NCBI GenBank assembly: GCA_036525185.1 | Contig: DATDAW010000028.1 | Span: 1 to 64,000 of the forward strand | Reading direction: 5' to 3' | Source of the DNA: DATDAW01 sp036525185 | GTDB taxonomy: Bacteria > Verrucomicrobiota > Verrucomicrobiia > Chthoniobacterales > DASVRZ01 | DNA: 64,000 bases | In this document: positions 9,001 through 17,570 of the stretch, one piece after another | Layout of the letters: every line of letters starts with the position of its first letter | How positions within the stretch are numbered: position 1 is the first letter of the stretch | Position numbers and translations under genes: made by a program | Notes under the pieces: generated by a model | What the model saw: only the letters and a program-made list of their open reading frames with translations | The model's database searches: none | What the model was told of the DNA's origin: nothing

Positions 9001-9998
9001 GCCAGCTTTTCTTCGCCGCTTTCGAGGTCAATCTTGTAACGCTCAACGAGATTGGCGAATTCGGCCATCCGCTCACGGTTGAATCCAATGCGGCTTTCTC
9101 CGCTGGAAATGTCGTTCTTCAACGTCTGCACGCGGTCGCGAGCTTCGTTGATGCGCAGCTCCATGCGGGTGAGCTCTTCTTTTTTTGCGACGAGGACCGT
9201 CTCCTGGACTCCCGCTCGTTCCTCGGCTTCGGCGTGACGCTCGGCGAGCGTTCCAATCTCGGTGTCGAGCTCGCGGATTTCCGTGTCGAGTTCGTCGAAG
9301 CGTTTCCGACTCAAATGCGTGTCGAGGATTCGTAAATCCTCAAGCAGTGCCTGATAACGCCGCGCTTTTCCCGCCTGCCTCTGGAGAGAACCAATCTGGC
9401 GTTTCACCTCCTTCATGATGTCGGTGAGCCGCACCAGGTTTGCCTCGGTGGATTCCAGCTTTCGCAATGCCTCTTTTTTCTGGCTCTTGTACTTGGTGAT
9501 CCCTGCCGCTTCCTCGAAAATCGCCCGCCGGTCCTCAGGCCGGGAACTAAGGATCTGGTCGATCTTCCCCTGCTCCATGATCGAGTATGCGCTCCGCCCA
9601 ATCCCGGTATCCATGAACAGCATCTGGATGTCGCGCAATCGGCAGCCCGTCTTGTTGAGGAAATACTCGGAGCGGCCATCGCGAAAAACGCGCCGCGTAA
9701 TCTGCACTTCGTGGTAATCGAGACCCAGCTCCTGTTCGCACTCGGCAAAGGTCATCGTCACCTCGGCCATACCGACGGCTTGACGCGAATCGGTTCCAGA
9801 AAAAATGACGTCCGCCATTTCACCGCCCCGCAACGCTTTGGCCGATTGCTCGCCGAGGACCCAGCGAATGGAATCGAGCACGTTCGATTTGCCGCACCCG
9901 TTGGGCCCGACAATCGCCGTAACGCCACGATGAAACTCAATCGTGGTTTTGTTAGCGAAGGATTTGAATCCCTGAATGTCGAGTGATTTGAGATACAT
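6093..9998 (-). CDS. smc: Chromosome segregation ATPase SMC
   Basis: Condensin ATPase that loads at parS via ParB and organises sister chromosomes. Walker A GPNGCGKSN sits at 31-39. Long coiled coils flank a hinge (roughly 510-680, around GLGGGTQAVLKGLD). The ABC signature LSGGEK starts at 1164 and Walker B FCVLDE at 1188. At 1301 residues it is about 100 longer than typical SMC. The excess includes a Pro/Ser/acidic low-complexity insert at about 980-1045 in the C-terminal arm, and a polar tail after residue 1255. A parS-like site lies at 63898. The protein is complete, and the start MYLKSLDIQGFKSF is canonical. Confidence 0.97.
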   Translation of the reverse strand: MYLKSLDIQGFKSFANKTTIEFHRGVTAIVGPNGCGKSNVLDSIRWVLGEQSAKALRGGEMADVIFSGTDSRQAVGMAEVTMTFAECEQELGLDYHEVQITRRVFRDGRSEYFLNKTGCRLRDIQMLFMDTGIGRSAYSIMEQGKIDQILSSRPEDRRAIFEEAAGITKYKSQKKEALRKLESTEANLVRLTDIMKEVKRQIGSLQRQAGKARRYQALLEDLRILDTHLSRKRFDELDTEIRELDTEIGTLAERHAEAEERAGVQETVLVAKKEELTRMELRINEARDRVQTLKNDISSGESRIGFNRERMAEFANLVERYKIDLESGEEKLAWQESQITETDQQIEDASTVLADEERNLATQSSAVAALREKRIAAEQSLRQSDMTLSQSEGRSNTLRTELATLQGQHEATESRSVALAQEIAAATESRDKAAEALASSHEQKADAETRLNEARGDLREIEESLKIAQAAFQTVEREVSQAQRLVAENESRLGVLRQLVEEGAGLGGGTQAVLKGLDDPSFYKPALLGSLASHIETEQEFVTAIEAAVGSHLQTVLLKETELASKIFETLIAKKQGRAALAPTEFLGSNTGTPREFLPEGALAWALDKIKVQGPAASLIHRLLSRTVVVATLDDALRLKSTNPNLTFATLDGTIVTLEGVILGGQTADSGNSVLSRRNQIKDLEAKLATSRDALAEAESRRISASQTLEETRVQLQSHRDIAQESQFAVSAFQSQVTTQERESRDLENKLRNLEWERANIEKRRDSASGSILQIELQLAELAALIETHMSRRSELQSSLDQAREEENRLSDTLNEARIRVATERQRQENLRRQRDPMAARVAELSDLIAQRRNDVAAYAERIDTLEAEINGITERVTRSRDSLGSAERVVAELIHERVGMVDVIAAIDTEVRALRKAVHQSQEERGDREVRRTKLGLKLENIVEHIQRRYQIDLREFRIDAYAFNVAVRDLKKKRTQQDVPVQPSPRVESESPDHVAPISSRTEEVLPGTVLNGAIVPVVDESHEEQPTATVSSEEEFDWPFVENAVAEMTERVDAMGPVNLDAIQEFDELEQRQKFLDEQNNDLTNSKAELLDAIAKINHTTKQLFADTFEQVRTNFQEMFTELFGGGKANLLLADGSDPLESGIDIIARPPGKQLQSISLLSGGEKTMTAVALLFSIYMVKPSPFCVLDEMDAPLDESNINRFIKILDRFVAQSQFVVITHNKRTIAKADVLYGVTMEEHGVSKLVGVKLTKRAEAHENADLIGTASRQPDSDTNDAIPSVAESFGKHGNLHSETVAR

Positions 9999-10083
9999 CG
10001 GCGATGCGGCTTAGGCAGGCTTCAAGGGGCAAGCTTTAAACCCGATCACCCTTCGCAGCAAGCAACGGATCGGCGGGAACAAA

Positions 10084-11043
10084 TCACGCTGAGCCGATCA
10101 GAATTCCTGCCAGGAAAACCAGAACCCCGCCCACAATAACTTGAAATGTCGCCGAGAGCAGGGGCGTATCCATGTATTTGTGGCGGATCCACGAGATGGC
10201 AGCCAGCTCAACGGCGACGACAACCACCGCAACGATCGTTGCAAGATGAAAATTCGCGATCAAAAACGGGACCGTGTGCCCGATTCCGCCCAGGGTCGTC
10301 ATCAAGCCGCAGACCGTTCCCCGAAAATAGGGCCTTCCCCGTCCGCTCAGCACGCCATCATCCGACAGCGCTTCGGTGAAGCCCATGCTGATTCCCGCGC
10401 CAATCGAGGCCGCCATACCGACCAGAAAAGCGTCCCAGCTGTCCCTGGTCGCAAATGCCGCCGCAAACACGGGTGCCAACGTCGAAACAGAACCATCCAT
10501 CAAACCCGCAAGTCCGGGCTGCACAATCTGGAGCACGAAACTCCGGCGATGCGTCTCGTCCTCCGTTTCTCGAGCGCCGGACGCTTCGAGATCGGCCATC
10601 ATTTTCTCCGCAAGGTCTTCGTGACCCTGTTCCTCCGCGCTCAAATCATTCAACAACTTACGTATGGAGACATTCTCCGTTCGTCGGGCAGCCGCTGCGT
10701 AAAATCGCAAAGCATCGGACTCCATCGTGGCAACTTCTTTTCGCACTTGCTGGACTGTCAGCACTTTCGCCAACCAAAGAGGTTTGCGGGAAATGAAGCC
10801 TTTCACATCCTGACGCCGCAGAAAAACGATATGCTCGCCGAAATGCTCGCGGCACGTATCCATCAGTCGTTGAGCGTGTTGCTGCTCTTCTGATTGCATC
10901 CGTTGCAGCATTTTCGCCGTCGCTGGGTATTCCGAAGCGAGTCTGGCTGCGAATTCGCCATAAATTCGCGCGTCATCTTCCTCGAGTGTGATTGCCAGTG
11001 CGAGGATTTCCCTCTCCTCCAATGCTGCGAAAGCTTTTGCCAT
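10084..11043 (-). CDS. mbfA: Membrane-bound ferritin-VIT1 fusion, MbfA-like iron exporter
   Basis: Residues 1-145 are a rubrerythrin/ferritin-like four-helix domain with paired acidic and ExxH-type motifs (ITLEEDDARIYGEFA, SEEQQHAQ, SAEEQGHEDLAEKM). Residues about 150-319 match the VIT1/CCC1 metal transporter domain with about five membrane helices (LVGMAASIGAGISMGFTEAL is typical). The family, MbfA of rhizobia, exports iron and protects from iron and peroxide stress; ferroxidase residues appear present. The 319 residues are the usual length. It stands alone between smc and uppS; no Fur or Irr box was recognised upstream. Confidence 0.9.
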   Translation of the reverse strand: MAKAFAALEEREILALAITLEEDDARIYGEFAARLASEYPATAKMLQRMQSEEQQHAQRLMDTCREHFGEHIVFLRRQDVKGFISRKPLWLAKVLTVQQVRKEVATMESDALRFYAAAARRTENVSIRKLLNDLSAEEQGHEDLAEKMMADLEASGARETEDETHRRSFVLQIVQPGLAGLMDGSVSTLAPVFAAAFATRDSWDAFLVGMAASIGAGISMGFTEALSDDGVLSGRGRPYFRGTVCGLMTTLGGIGHTVPFLIANFHLATIVAVVVVAVELAAISWIRHKYMDTPLLSATFQVIVGGVLVFLAGILIGSA

Positions 11044-11232
11044 CCGCGCAAACTGATGGGCTGTCGCGATGAGATCAAGCGAGACTGGATTTCAAAAAAT
11101 GCCAAAAACGCGGCGTAAATTCCGGCATTCTCCGCGGGCTCCGTGCCTCGCTGTCAAAATCCGTCCCCTTCAGTTCACCGCGCCACAACTTCCCTGTTGG
11201 CAAAACCCGTAGAATTGTCAGGATAAAAGTCG

Positions 11233-11940
11233 ATGTCCACCTCCAAAACCAAGTTTCCCCGTCATGTCGCTGTTATCATGGACGGCAATGGCCGTTGGGC
11301 GCGCGAACGCGGTTTGCCGCGCCTAAGCGGTCACCGTGAAGGAGCGAAAACCGTCCAGCGGATCATCGATGCGTGCGTGCAAACCGGCATCCAATTCCTG
11401 ACTCTGTACGCGTTTTCCCGCGAAAACTGGAAGCGGCCTCAGCTGGAAATCTCGGGTCTGATGCGGCTGCTTGTGCAATTCCTCGGCGACCGCCACGAAG
11501 AAATGATGGTGAAGAACATCCGTTTCCGCGCCATCGGTCGCTTGTCCGATTTGCCGGAAAAGACTCTGGCAGCTGTCCGCAGAGCCGAATCAGAAACCGC
11601 TGGTAACACGGGGCTCACGCTGGTGCTGGCCCTCAGCTACGGCGGACGCACCGAAATCGTCGATGCCGTCAATTCCCTCCTGGCCGAACGAAAACCGGGC
11701 GACAACACCCCCGTGACGGAAGAATCGCTTCGCGCCCATCTTTACACGGCGGATTTTCCCGATCCCGACCTGCTGATCCGAACGTCAGGAGAAATGCGAA
11801 TTTCCAATTTTCTGCTGTGGCAGATCAGTTACGCAGAGATTTTTGTCACAAAAAAGCTGTGGCCAGACTTTAGTACACAAGATTTTCTGGACGCGGTGAG
11901 CGATTTTGGACAGAGAGAGAGGCGCTTTGGTGGAATTTAG
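11233..11940 (+). CDS. uppS: Isoprenyl transferase (undecaprenyl diphosphate synthase)
   Basis: Makes the C55 lipid carrier for peptidoglycan and O-antigen by cis-condensing isopentenyl diphosphate onto farnesyl diphosphate. At 235 residues the length is normal. The signature VAVIMDGNGRWA includes the catalytic Asp17. The C-terminal RTSGEMRISNFLLWQISYAE contains the conserved RxSNF-type substrate site. The ATG at 11233 follows a weak AGGAT-like ribosome site. Downstream by 34 bases lies the NtrC-type regulator. Confidence 0.95.
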   Translation: MSTSKTKFPRHVAVIMDGNGRWARERGLPRLSGHREGAKTVQRIIDACVQTGIQFLTLYAFSRENWKRPQLEISGLMRLLVQFLGDRHEEMMVKNIRFRAIGRLSDLPEKTLAAVRRAESETAGNTGLTLVLALSYGGRTEIVDAVNSLLAERKPGDNTPVTEESLRAHLYTADFPDPDLLIRTSGEMRISNFLLWQISYAEIFVTKKLWPDFSTQDFLDAVSDFGQRERRFGGI

Positions 11941-11974
11941 CCAGTAACCTGGCCCAAAGCGCCCTGAACCGACC

Positions 11975-13426
11975 ATGCAAACCATTCTTGTCGTTGATCC
12001 TGAAGTCGATTTTCTTGAGTGGACTCAACACCAGCTCACGACACCTACGACGCGTATCATTACTGCGACGGCGGCGGACGAAGGATTCAGGCTTTATCTC
12101 AAGGAAACGCCTGATCTGGTGATCACGGAATCGCATTTGCAGCCGTTTGGGGGCACCGAGCTGCTCGCGCGCATCCGCCAGCGCGACTCCAACGCCATGG
12201 TCATTCTCATCAGTGCGTATGGCACGACCCAGTCCGTCATTGAATCGATGAAACTGGGTGCATTTGATTTTGTGCGCAAAGAATCGCTGCCCTTCAATCT
12301 GAAGCCGGTGGTGGACTCGGCGCTCAACGCTCAAGCGGAAATGAGGGCGGCAACGGCCTTCAAGCCACAACTCACCGTCGAGCAACGCCAGGAAAGCATC
12401 GTCGGACAGTCATTGGCGATGCAGAATGTATTCAAAATGATTGGCCGCGTGGCGCACAGCGATGCGCCGGTCATGATCACCGGCGAGAGCGGTTCCGGCA
12501 AAGAACTCGTGGCACGGGCGATCCACCACTACAGCAACCGGAGCGACTCGAACTATCTGGCGATCAATTGCGCGGCAATCCCGGAAAACCTGCTCGAGAG
12601 CGAGCTTTTCGGACACGAAAAAGGCGCGTTCACCGGCGCCGTGTCACAACGCATAGGGCGGTTCGAGCAATGCAATGGCGGAACGCTTTTCCTTGATGAA
12701 ATTGGCGACATGCCGCTGCAGGTGCAGAGCAAAATCCTTCGGGTGTTGCAGGAAGGAGAGTTTTCGCGCGTCGGCGGCAATATGACCCTCAAGACGGACG
12801 TCCGGATCATTGCCGCGACCAACAAAACGCTGGAGCAGGAAGTTGCGAATAAACGTTTCCGTGAAGATCTGTTTTACCGGCTGAATGTTGTGCGTATCCA
12901 TCTGCCACCGTTGCGGCAGCGCAAGGAAGACATCCGGTTGCTCGCGGAGTATTTTTTGCAGAAAATCGCAGCTATCAAGCACATCCCTCGACTGCGTCTT
13001 TCGGAGGAAGCAATCCGCGTTTTGGAGGCATATCCGTGGCCGGGCAACGTCCGCGAACTTGAAAACACCATCCAGCGCGCTTCCGTGCTGGCAACAGCGG
13101 ACGTGTTGCTGCCAAAAGATATTCCACTGGGGCTCGCATCAGTGCCGGCCGAGCCGGAGATTAACGGAACGCACGTTGCAAGCGGTGCACCTGCAGAAAA
13201 AGGATCGATTTCCGTGGAGAGCGCGATCGAGTTGTTGCTGAACAAAGCCTTGGGCGACCCTGGCTTGCAGCTGCTGCCGTGGCTGGAGCGGGAGTTTACC
13301 ATCTACGCGATGCAGACGACGAAGGGAAATCAGGTCAAATCCGCCAAATTGCTTGGCATCACCCGCGCCACGCTACGCAAACGCATCGAACGCTACGGCA
13401 TTACACGTGAATTGACCATCCAGTGA
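11975..13426 (+). CDS. NtrC-family sigma-54 activator with atypical receiver
   Basis: Receiver domain (about 1-115), AAA+ sigma-54 activation domain (about 140-375; Walker A GESGSGKE at 170-177, sigma-54 contact loop GAFTGA at 217-222, Walker B GGTLFLDEIGD) and a C-terminal Fis-type helix-turn-helix (about 440-483, GNQVKSAKLLGITRATLRKR). The receiver deviates: where NtrC has its phosphoacceptor Asp, this protein has Glu52 (DLVITESHLQPFGG), and the acidic pocket starts VVDPEVD rather than with two Asp. Lys102 and Ser79 of the switch remain. No histidine kinase gene is adjacent. Family role is open-complex formation at -24/-12 promoters; targets unknown, but a candidate promoter lies at 46014. 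Confidence 0.93.
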   Translation: MQTILVVDPEVDFLEWTQHQLTTPTTRIITATAADEGFRLYLKETPDLVITESHLQPFGGTELLARIRQRDSNAMVILISAYGTTQSVIESMKLGAFDFVRKESLPFNLKPVVDSALNAQAEMRAATAFKPQLTVEQRQESIVGQSLAMQNVFKMIGRVAHSDAPVMITGESGSGKELVARAIHHYSNRSDSNYLAINCAAIPENLLESELFGHEKGAFTGAVSQRIGRFEQCNGGTLFLDEIGDMPLQVQSKILRVLQEGEFSRVGGNMTLKTDVRIIAATNKTLEQEVANKRFREDLFYRLNVVRIHLPPLRQRKEDIRLLAEYFLQKIAAIKHIPRLRLSEEAIRVLEAYPWPGNVRELENTIQRASVLATADVLLPKDIPLGLASVPAEPEINGTHVASGAPAEKGSISVESAIELLLNKALGDPGLQLLPWLEREFTIYAMQTTKGNQVKSAKLLGITRATLRKRIERYGITRELTIQ

Positions 13427-13517
13427 TCCTGTCGAATGGATGTCACACGAAGAACACTGGGGCCACGGAGGTCATTAGTTAAGACTTCTCCGCGTTCGCC
13501 GCGTCTGCGTGTGAAAA

Positions 13518-14303
13518 ATGACGGCCTTTCAATTTCATAACGGCGAATGGCAACCGTGTGACGGAATTCCCGTTTCCGATCGCGGGTTCCGCTATGGGAT
13601 GTCCGTCTTCGAAACCATCGGCATCGTAAACGGCCGATTTCTTTTTTGGGACGAACACCTCAAAAAGCTGGATCAAGCCTGCGTCCTGACGGGATTTCGG
13701 CGAACCCAGTCCACAACGTGTCCTATCGAGACGGGACAATTCGCAATCACAGGTGTTGCCCGGATTTTCGTGACAGCCGGTGATGGTGCAGCGAGCGACC
13801 CAGTCGACTCCGGCCGAATCATTCTGCTCATTGAAGAACGCGCGATCATGGAACCGCCAGCTCCCCTGAAACTCTCGCTGGCGTCCGCCCCATTTTCCCC
13901 GCTTCATCCGGGTCTTAAGACTGGCAACTATTGGCCCCACATCGCCGCATACAACGCCGCCATTGCCGCCGGATTTCACGAAACGGTGCTCGCCAATGCA
14001 CAAAAACATGTCATGTCCGCTTCGATGGCAAACCTCTTCGCCGTAATTGACGGCATTCTCATGACGCCACGCCCTGCCACGGGCGCTCGTGTCGGCGTTG
14101 TCCGCGATTGGGTAACGGATCGCATCGACGTTGTGCTCGCTGAATTTCATCCCGAGCAATTGGCCGAAGCCACGGAAATATTCCTGACCAACAGCGGTTA
14201 CGGAATCGGAGTTGTTTCACATTTAGGCAAAGCCGAATTGCCGGAACCGGAAATTGGTCCACGTTTGCTGGCTGACTATCGGAAATATTGTGGGATCGAC
14301 TGA
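13518..14303 (+). CDS. Class IV PLP aminotransferase, PabC/IlvE-like
   Basis: Fold type IV PLP enzyme of 261 residues. DRGFRYGMSVFETI (21-34) is the typical N-terminal motif. The PLP lysine is Lys134 in PGLKTGNYWPH. The C-terminal TNSGYGIGVVSHLG segment occupies the cofactor phosphate-binding region. Length suits aminodeoxychorismate lyase (pabC) better than branched-chain aminotransferase, but the two are hard to tell apart from sequence alone. Neighbours do not settle it: mfd overlaps its 3' end. Bases 13427-13517 before it hold word-like repeats (CACGAAGAACAC and similar) and no gene. Confidence 0.85.
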   Translation: MTAFQFHNGEWQPCDGIPVSDRGFRYGMSVFETIGIVNGRFLFWDEHLKKLDQACVLTGFRRTQSTTCPIETGQFAITGVARIFVTAGDGAASDPVDSGRIILLIEERAIMEPPAPLKLSLASAPFSPLHPGLKTGNYWPHIAAYNAAIAAGFHETVLANAQKHVMSASMANLFAVIDGILMTPRPATGARVGVVRDWVTDRIDVVLAEFHPEQLAEATEIFLTNSGYGIGVVSHLGKAELPEPEIGPRLLADYRKYCGID

Positions 14304-17300
14304 AGGGACCAAAAATAGCAAAAGCTTTCGACCGGCTTCCGCCCCGGCGGGAGAGGCTCCCGGCCTGCGATGGCTCGAGCGCGTGGGAGAAACGGCACCG
14401 TTTCAGAAGCGGCTGGCGAAAGAATCATGGAAACAAGACATTGAGTTCCAACATGTTACTGAAGCCGCGCAACCCTTCCTGGCCAGCCTTCTCGCGCTGA
14501 AAGTCCCGGCAACGCTCTGGATCGTCTGCCAGGACGTCCGTCAGCAGGAACGCATTCACAACGAAATGCTCGCGTGGTTCGGCGAAACATTATTTCTGCC
14601 AGAGATGGAAGCGATCGTCGACAATACGATCCCGGATCCCGAAATTTCCGCTGAGCGCCTGGACGTGCTGCAACGTCTCGCCCGATCCAATCGCGAGGTG
14701 GTTGTCCTCACACGCGCAACACTTGAAAGCCGCGTCCCAGCCCTTGCAGCGCTGAAATCCCAATCCATTCGTCTCGCACGATCGCAGCGCATGGACCGCG
14801 ATGGGCTGATCGATTCACTGGCCAAAGGCGGATACGAACGCGTCGCACAAGTATCTCTTCGGGGCCAATTTGCAGTTCGCGGAGGGATTCTGGACGTCTT
14901 TTCGTGGCAGCACACTCAGCCGGTTCGTTTGGAGTTTTTCGATGATGAAATCGAGTCGATCCGTATCTTCGATCTCGACGAGCAGCGGTCGTTTCAGACC
15001 CTCGATGTCTGCCAGATTTTGACTGGCGACGTGGAATCGGAAACGGTCCTGCTGCGCACTTACATCCGCAAAGACCACATCGTGGTCGATGTCGAAACCG
15101 ACGTTCCCGACGCCACCATTCGGATCACGGGCGGCGCCTTCATTTCTGACGAAGCAGAAGACTATAGCGGCGCCTTTTTTGAGCATTCTTTCGGCGAATT
15201 TGAGCCTGGCGATCTCATCGTCGAGGCTGGAAAACGCGAGGCGCTTTTCCAACAATTCAGGCAGTGGGACCGCGACGGCTGGACCATGGTCCTCCTCTGT
15301 CATAACGAGGGTGAAGCGGAGCGTTTTCGCGATCTGCTTGGGGACAATCACCTCGATCTTAAGCACCTTACTTTCGCAGAAGGATCTATCAGCCAGGGTT
15401 TTACCTATCCCGAAGCCAAGCTCGCCGTGCTTGCGGATGGTGAAATTTTTGGCCGATACCACAACAACCGCAGCAAGCGTCTTGCCCTTCGCCGGGCGCG
15501 CATACAGTCCCAGCGGGCACAAATCGACTTCTCGGAGTTGACCGAAGGCGATTACGTCGTCCACCTCGAACACGGTATAGCCCGCTTCGAAGGTCTCCAA
15601 AAATTCGAACAGGACGGCCGGCAGCAAGAGGTGCTCGTTCTCGAATTTGCCGAGGAGGCGAAAATGTATGTGCCTCTGGAACAGGCCTTTATGGTTTCGC
15701 GATACGTGGGAGTCGGCAAAAAATCGCCTGACCTCAGCAAACTTGGCGACTCGCGTTGGGCGAAAGCGAAAAAAGATGCCGAGAAAGCCGTTTTCGATTA
15801 TGCGGCCCGACTCCTACAGGTCCAGGCTGAGCGCGAAACTGCCGCCGGCCACGCTTTCCCCGTGGACTCAAAATGGCAGCACGAATTCGAAAGCGCCTTC
15901 CTTTACAAAGAAACGCCTGACCAGCTCACAGCGATCCAAGCCGCAAAAGCTGACATGGAATCCACGCGGCCGATGGACCGGCTTATCTGTGGCGATGTTG
16001 GTTTTGGCAAAACCGAAGTCGCCATTCGGGCGGCATTCAAGGCGGTGATGGGCGGCAAACAAATAGCCATTCTGGTTCCGACGACCGTCCTCGCGCAGCA
16101 GCATTTCCATAATTTCAAAGAGCGCATGTCCGATTACCCGGTGAAGATCGAGATGCTCAGCCGGTTTCGAACGGCGGCGGCGCAAAAGAAAACGCTGGCG
16201 GGTGTGGCCGACGGCACCGTGGACATCGTCATTGGCACGCACCGGCTCATTTCAAAAGACGTCCAGTTCAAGAATCTCGGGCTGGTCGTAGTGGACGAGG
16301 AACAGCGTTTCGGCGTGCTTCACAAAGAGAAATTCAAGGAACTTTTTCAGCTGATCGATGTACTCACGCTTTCCGCAACCCCCATTCCAAGAACGCTTTA
16401 TCTCTCGTTGATGGGAGCGCGCGACATTTCCACTATCGAAACACCGCCGCAGAATCGGCTGCCGGTCGAAACCGTTGTTTGCGGCTACGATGAACGCATC
16501 ATCCGTGACGCCATCCGCCGCGAATTGGGCCGCAAAGGACAGGTCTATTTTCTGCACAACCGCGTTCACAGCATTGAGCACATCGCCACTCGCATCCGTC
16601 ATCTGGTACCGGAGGCTCGAATCGGTATCGGTCACGGTCAGATGAACGAACACGAACTCGAGGACGTGATGCAGAAATTCGTCGATGGCGACACGGACAT
16701 CCTGATTTCAACAACCATTATCGAGAGCGGCCTGGATATTCCGAACGCAAACACCATCATTATCGACCGCGCTGACCGGTTCGGCCTTGCCGATCTCTAC
16801 CAACTCCGCGGACGGGTCGGACGCGCTCATCACAAAGCCTATGCCTATCTGCTGCTGCCGCGCGATCAAATGACTGCCGGCGCCGCCCGCAAACGCGTTA
16901 ATGCCATCAAACAATACTCCAGCCTGGGTGCCGGCTTCAAAATCGCCATGCGTGACCTTGAGATCCGTGGCGCGGGCAATGTCCTCGGAACCGCACAAAG
17001 CGGACACATTATCTCGGTTGGATTCGATCTTTATTGCCAGTTGCTGAAGCAGGCCGTGGCCAAAATGAAGGGCGAAAAAGTGCGTCCCCGGTTGGAAGTT
17101 GTCACGCGCCTCGACTTTGTCGCTTTGAACGAATCGGAGTGGATCAACGATCCCCATCTCGCGCCTGCATTTTTGCCAGCTTCCTACATTTCAGAGCCGG
17201 AAACCCGAATTTCGGCCTACCGGAAACTCGCCGAAGTGACGTCCCGTGACGCACTTGAGGATCTCCGAAAAGTCTGGCGCGACCGTTTCGGCCCTTTGCC

Positions 17301-17508
17301 CGAGGCGGCTGGGAACCTGCTTGTCTTTACCGAGATCAAACTCACTGCATCGAACGCCAAAATCGCCAGACTCGAGGTCCGCGAAGAAAAAGTGATGCTG
17401 ACACGTGGCGGCGACTTCATTCTTGTCGGTGGGAAATTCCCGCGTCTCACTGCCGGTGATTCAGGCGAAAAACTCGATGCGCTTTTGGAGCTACTGCGGA
17501 AAATCTAG
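14290..17508 (+). CDS. mfd: Transcription-repair coupling factor
   Basis: SF2 translocase that removes stalled RNA polymerase and recruits UvrA. Seen in order: a UvrB-like N-terminal module, the RNA polymerase interaction segment (EGDYVVHLEHGIARFEGL), helicase motifs CGDVGFGKTEVA (Walker A), DEEQRFG (motif II), LSATPIPRTL, IIESGLDIPNANT, and QLRGRVGRAHHKAYAYLL leading to the C-terminal TRCF domain. The GTG at 14290 is favoured: it overlaps the aminotransferase stop by 14 bases and gives 1072 residues. A TTG at 14254 would add 12 residues without family support. Slightly shorter than E. coli Mfd (1148) but all domains are present. Confidence 0.95.
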   Translation: MGSTEGTKNSKSFRPASAPAGEAPGLRWLERVGETAPFQKRLAKESWKQDIEFQHVTEAAQPFLASLLALKVPATLWIVCQDVRQQERIHNEMLAWFGETLFLPEMEAIVDNTIPDPEISAERLDVLQRLARSNREVVVLTRATLESRVPALAALKSQSIRLARSQRMDRDGLIDSLAKGGYERVAQVSLRGQFAVRGGILDVFSWQHTQPVRLEFFDDEIESIRIFDLDEQRSFQTLDVCQILTGDVESETVLLRTYIRKDHIVVDVETDVPDATIRITGGAFISDEAEDYSGAFFEHSFGEFEPGDLIVEAGKREALFQQFRQWDRDGWTMVLLCHNEGEAERFRDLLGDNHLDLKHLTFAEGSISQGFTYPEAKLAVLADGEIFGRYHNNRSKRLALRRARIQSQRAQIDFSELTEGDYVVHLEHGIARFEGLQKFEQDGRQQEVLVLEFAEEAKMYVPLEQAFMVSRYVGVGKKSPDLSKLGDSRWAKAKKDAEKAVFDYAARLLQVQAERETAAGHAFPVDSKWQHEFESAFLYKETPDQLTAIQAAKADMESTRPMDRLICGDVGFGKTEVAIRAAFKAVMGGKQIAILVPTTVLAQQHFHNFKERMSDYPVKIEMLSRFRTAAAQKKTLAGVADGTVDIVIGTHRLISKDVQFKNLGLVVVDEEQRFGVLHKEKFKELFQLIDVLTLSATPIPRTLYLSLMGARDISTIETPPQNRLPVETVVCGYDERIIRDAIRRELGRKGQVYFLHNRVHSIEHIATRIRHLVPEARIGIGHGQMNEHELEDVMQKFVDGDTDILISTTIIESGLDIPNANTIIIDRADRFGLADLYQLRGRVGRAHHKAYAYLLLPRDQMTAGAARKRVNAIKQYSSLGAGFKIAMRDLEIRGAGNVLGTAQSGHIISVGFDLYCQLLKQAVAKMKGEKVRPRLEVVTRLDFVALNESEWINDPHLAPAFLPASYISEPETRISAYRKLAEVTSRDALEDLRKVWRDRFGPLPEAAGNLLVFTEIKLTASNAKIARLEVREEKVMLTRGGDFILVGGKFPRLTAGDSGEKLDALLELLRKI

Positions 17509-17570
17509 CGATGGGTCTGCAGGATTGAAGCGTTCCGCGAAATGGGGCCTGCTCGCTTTCGGGAAGCTGC

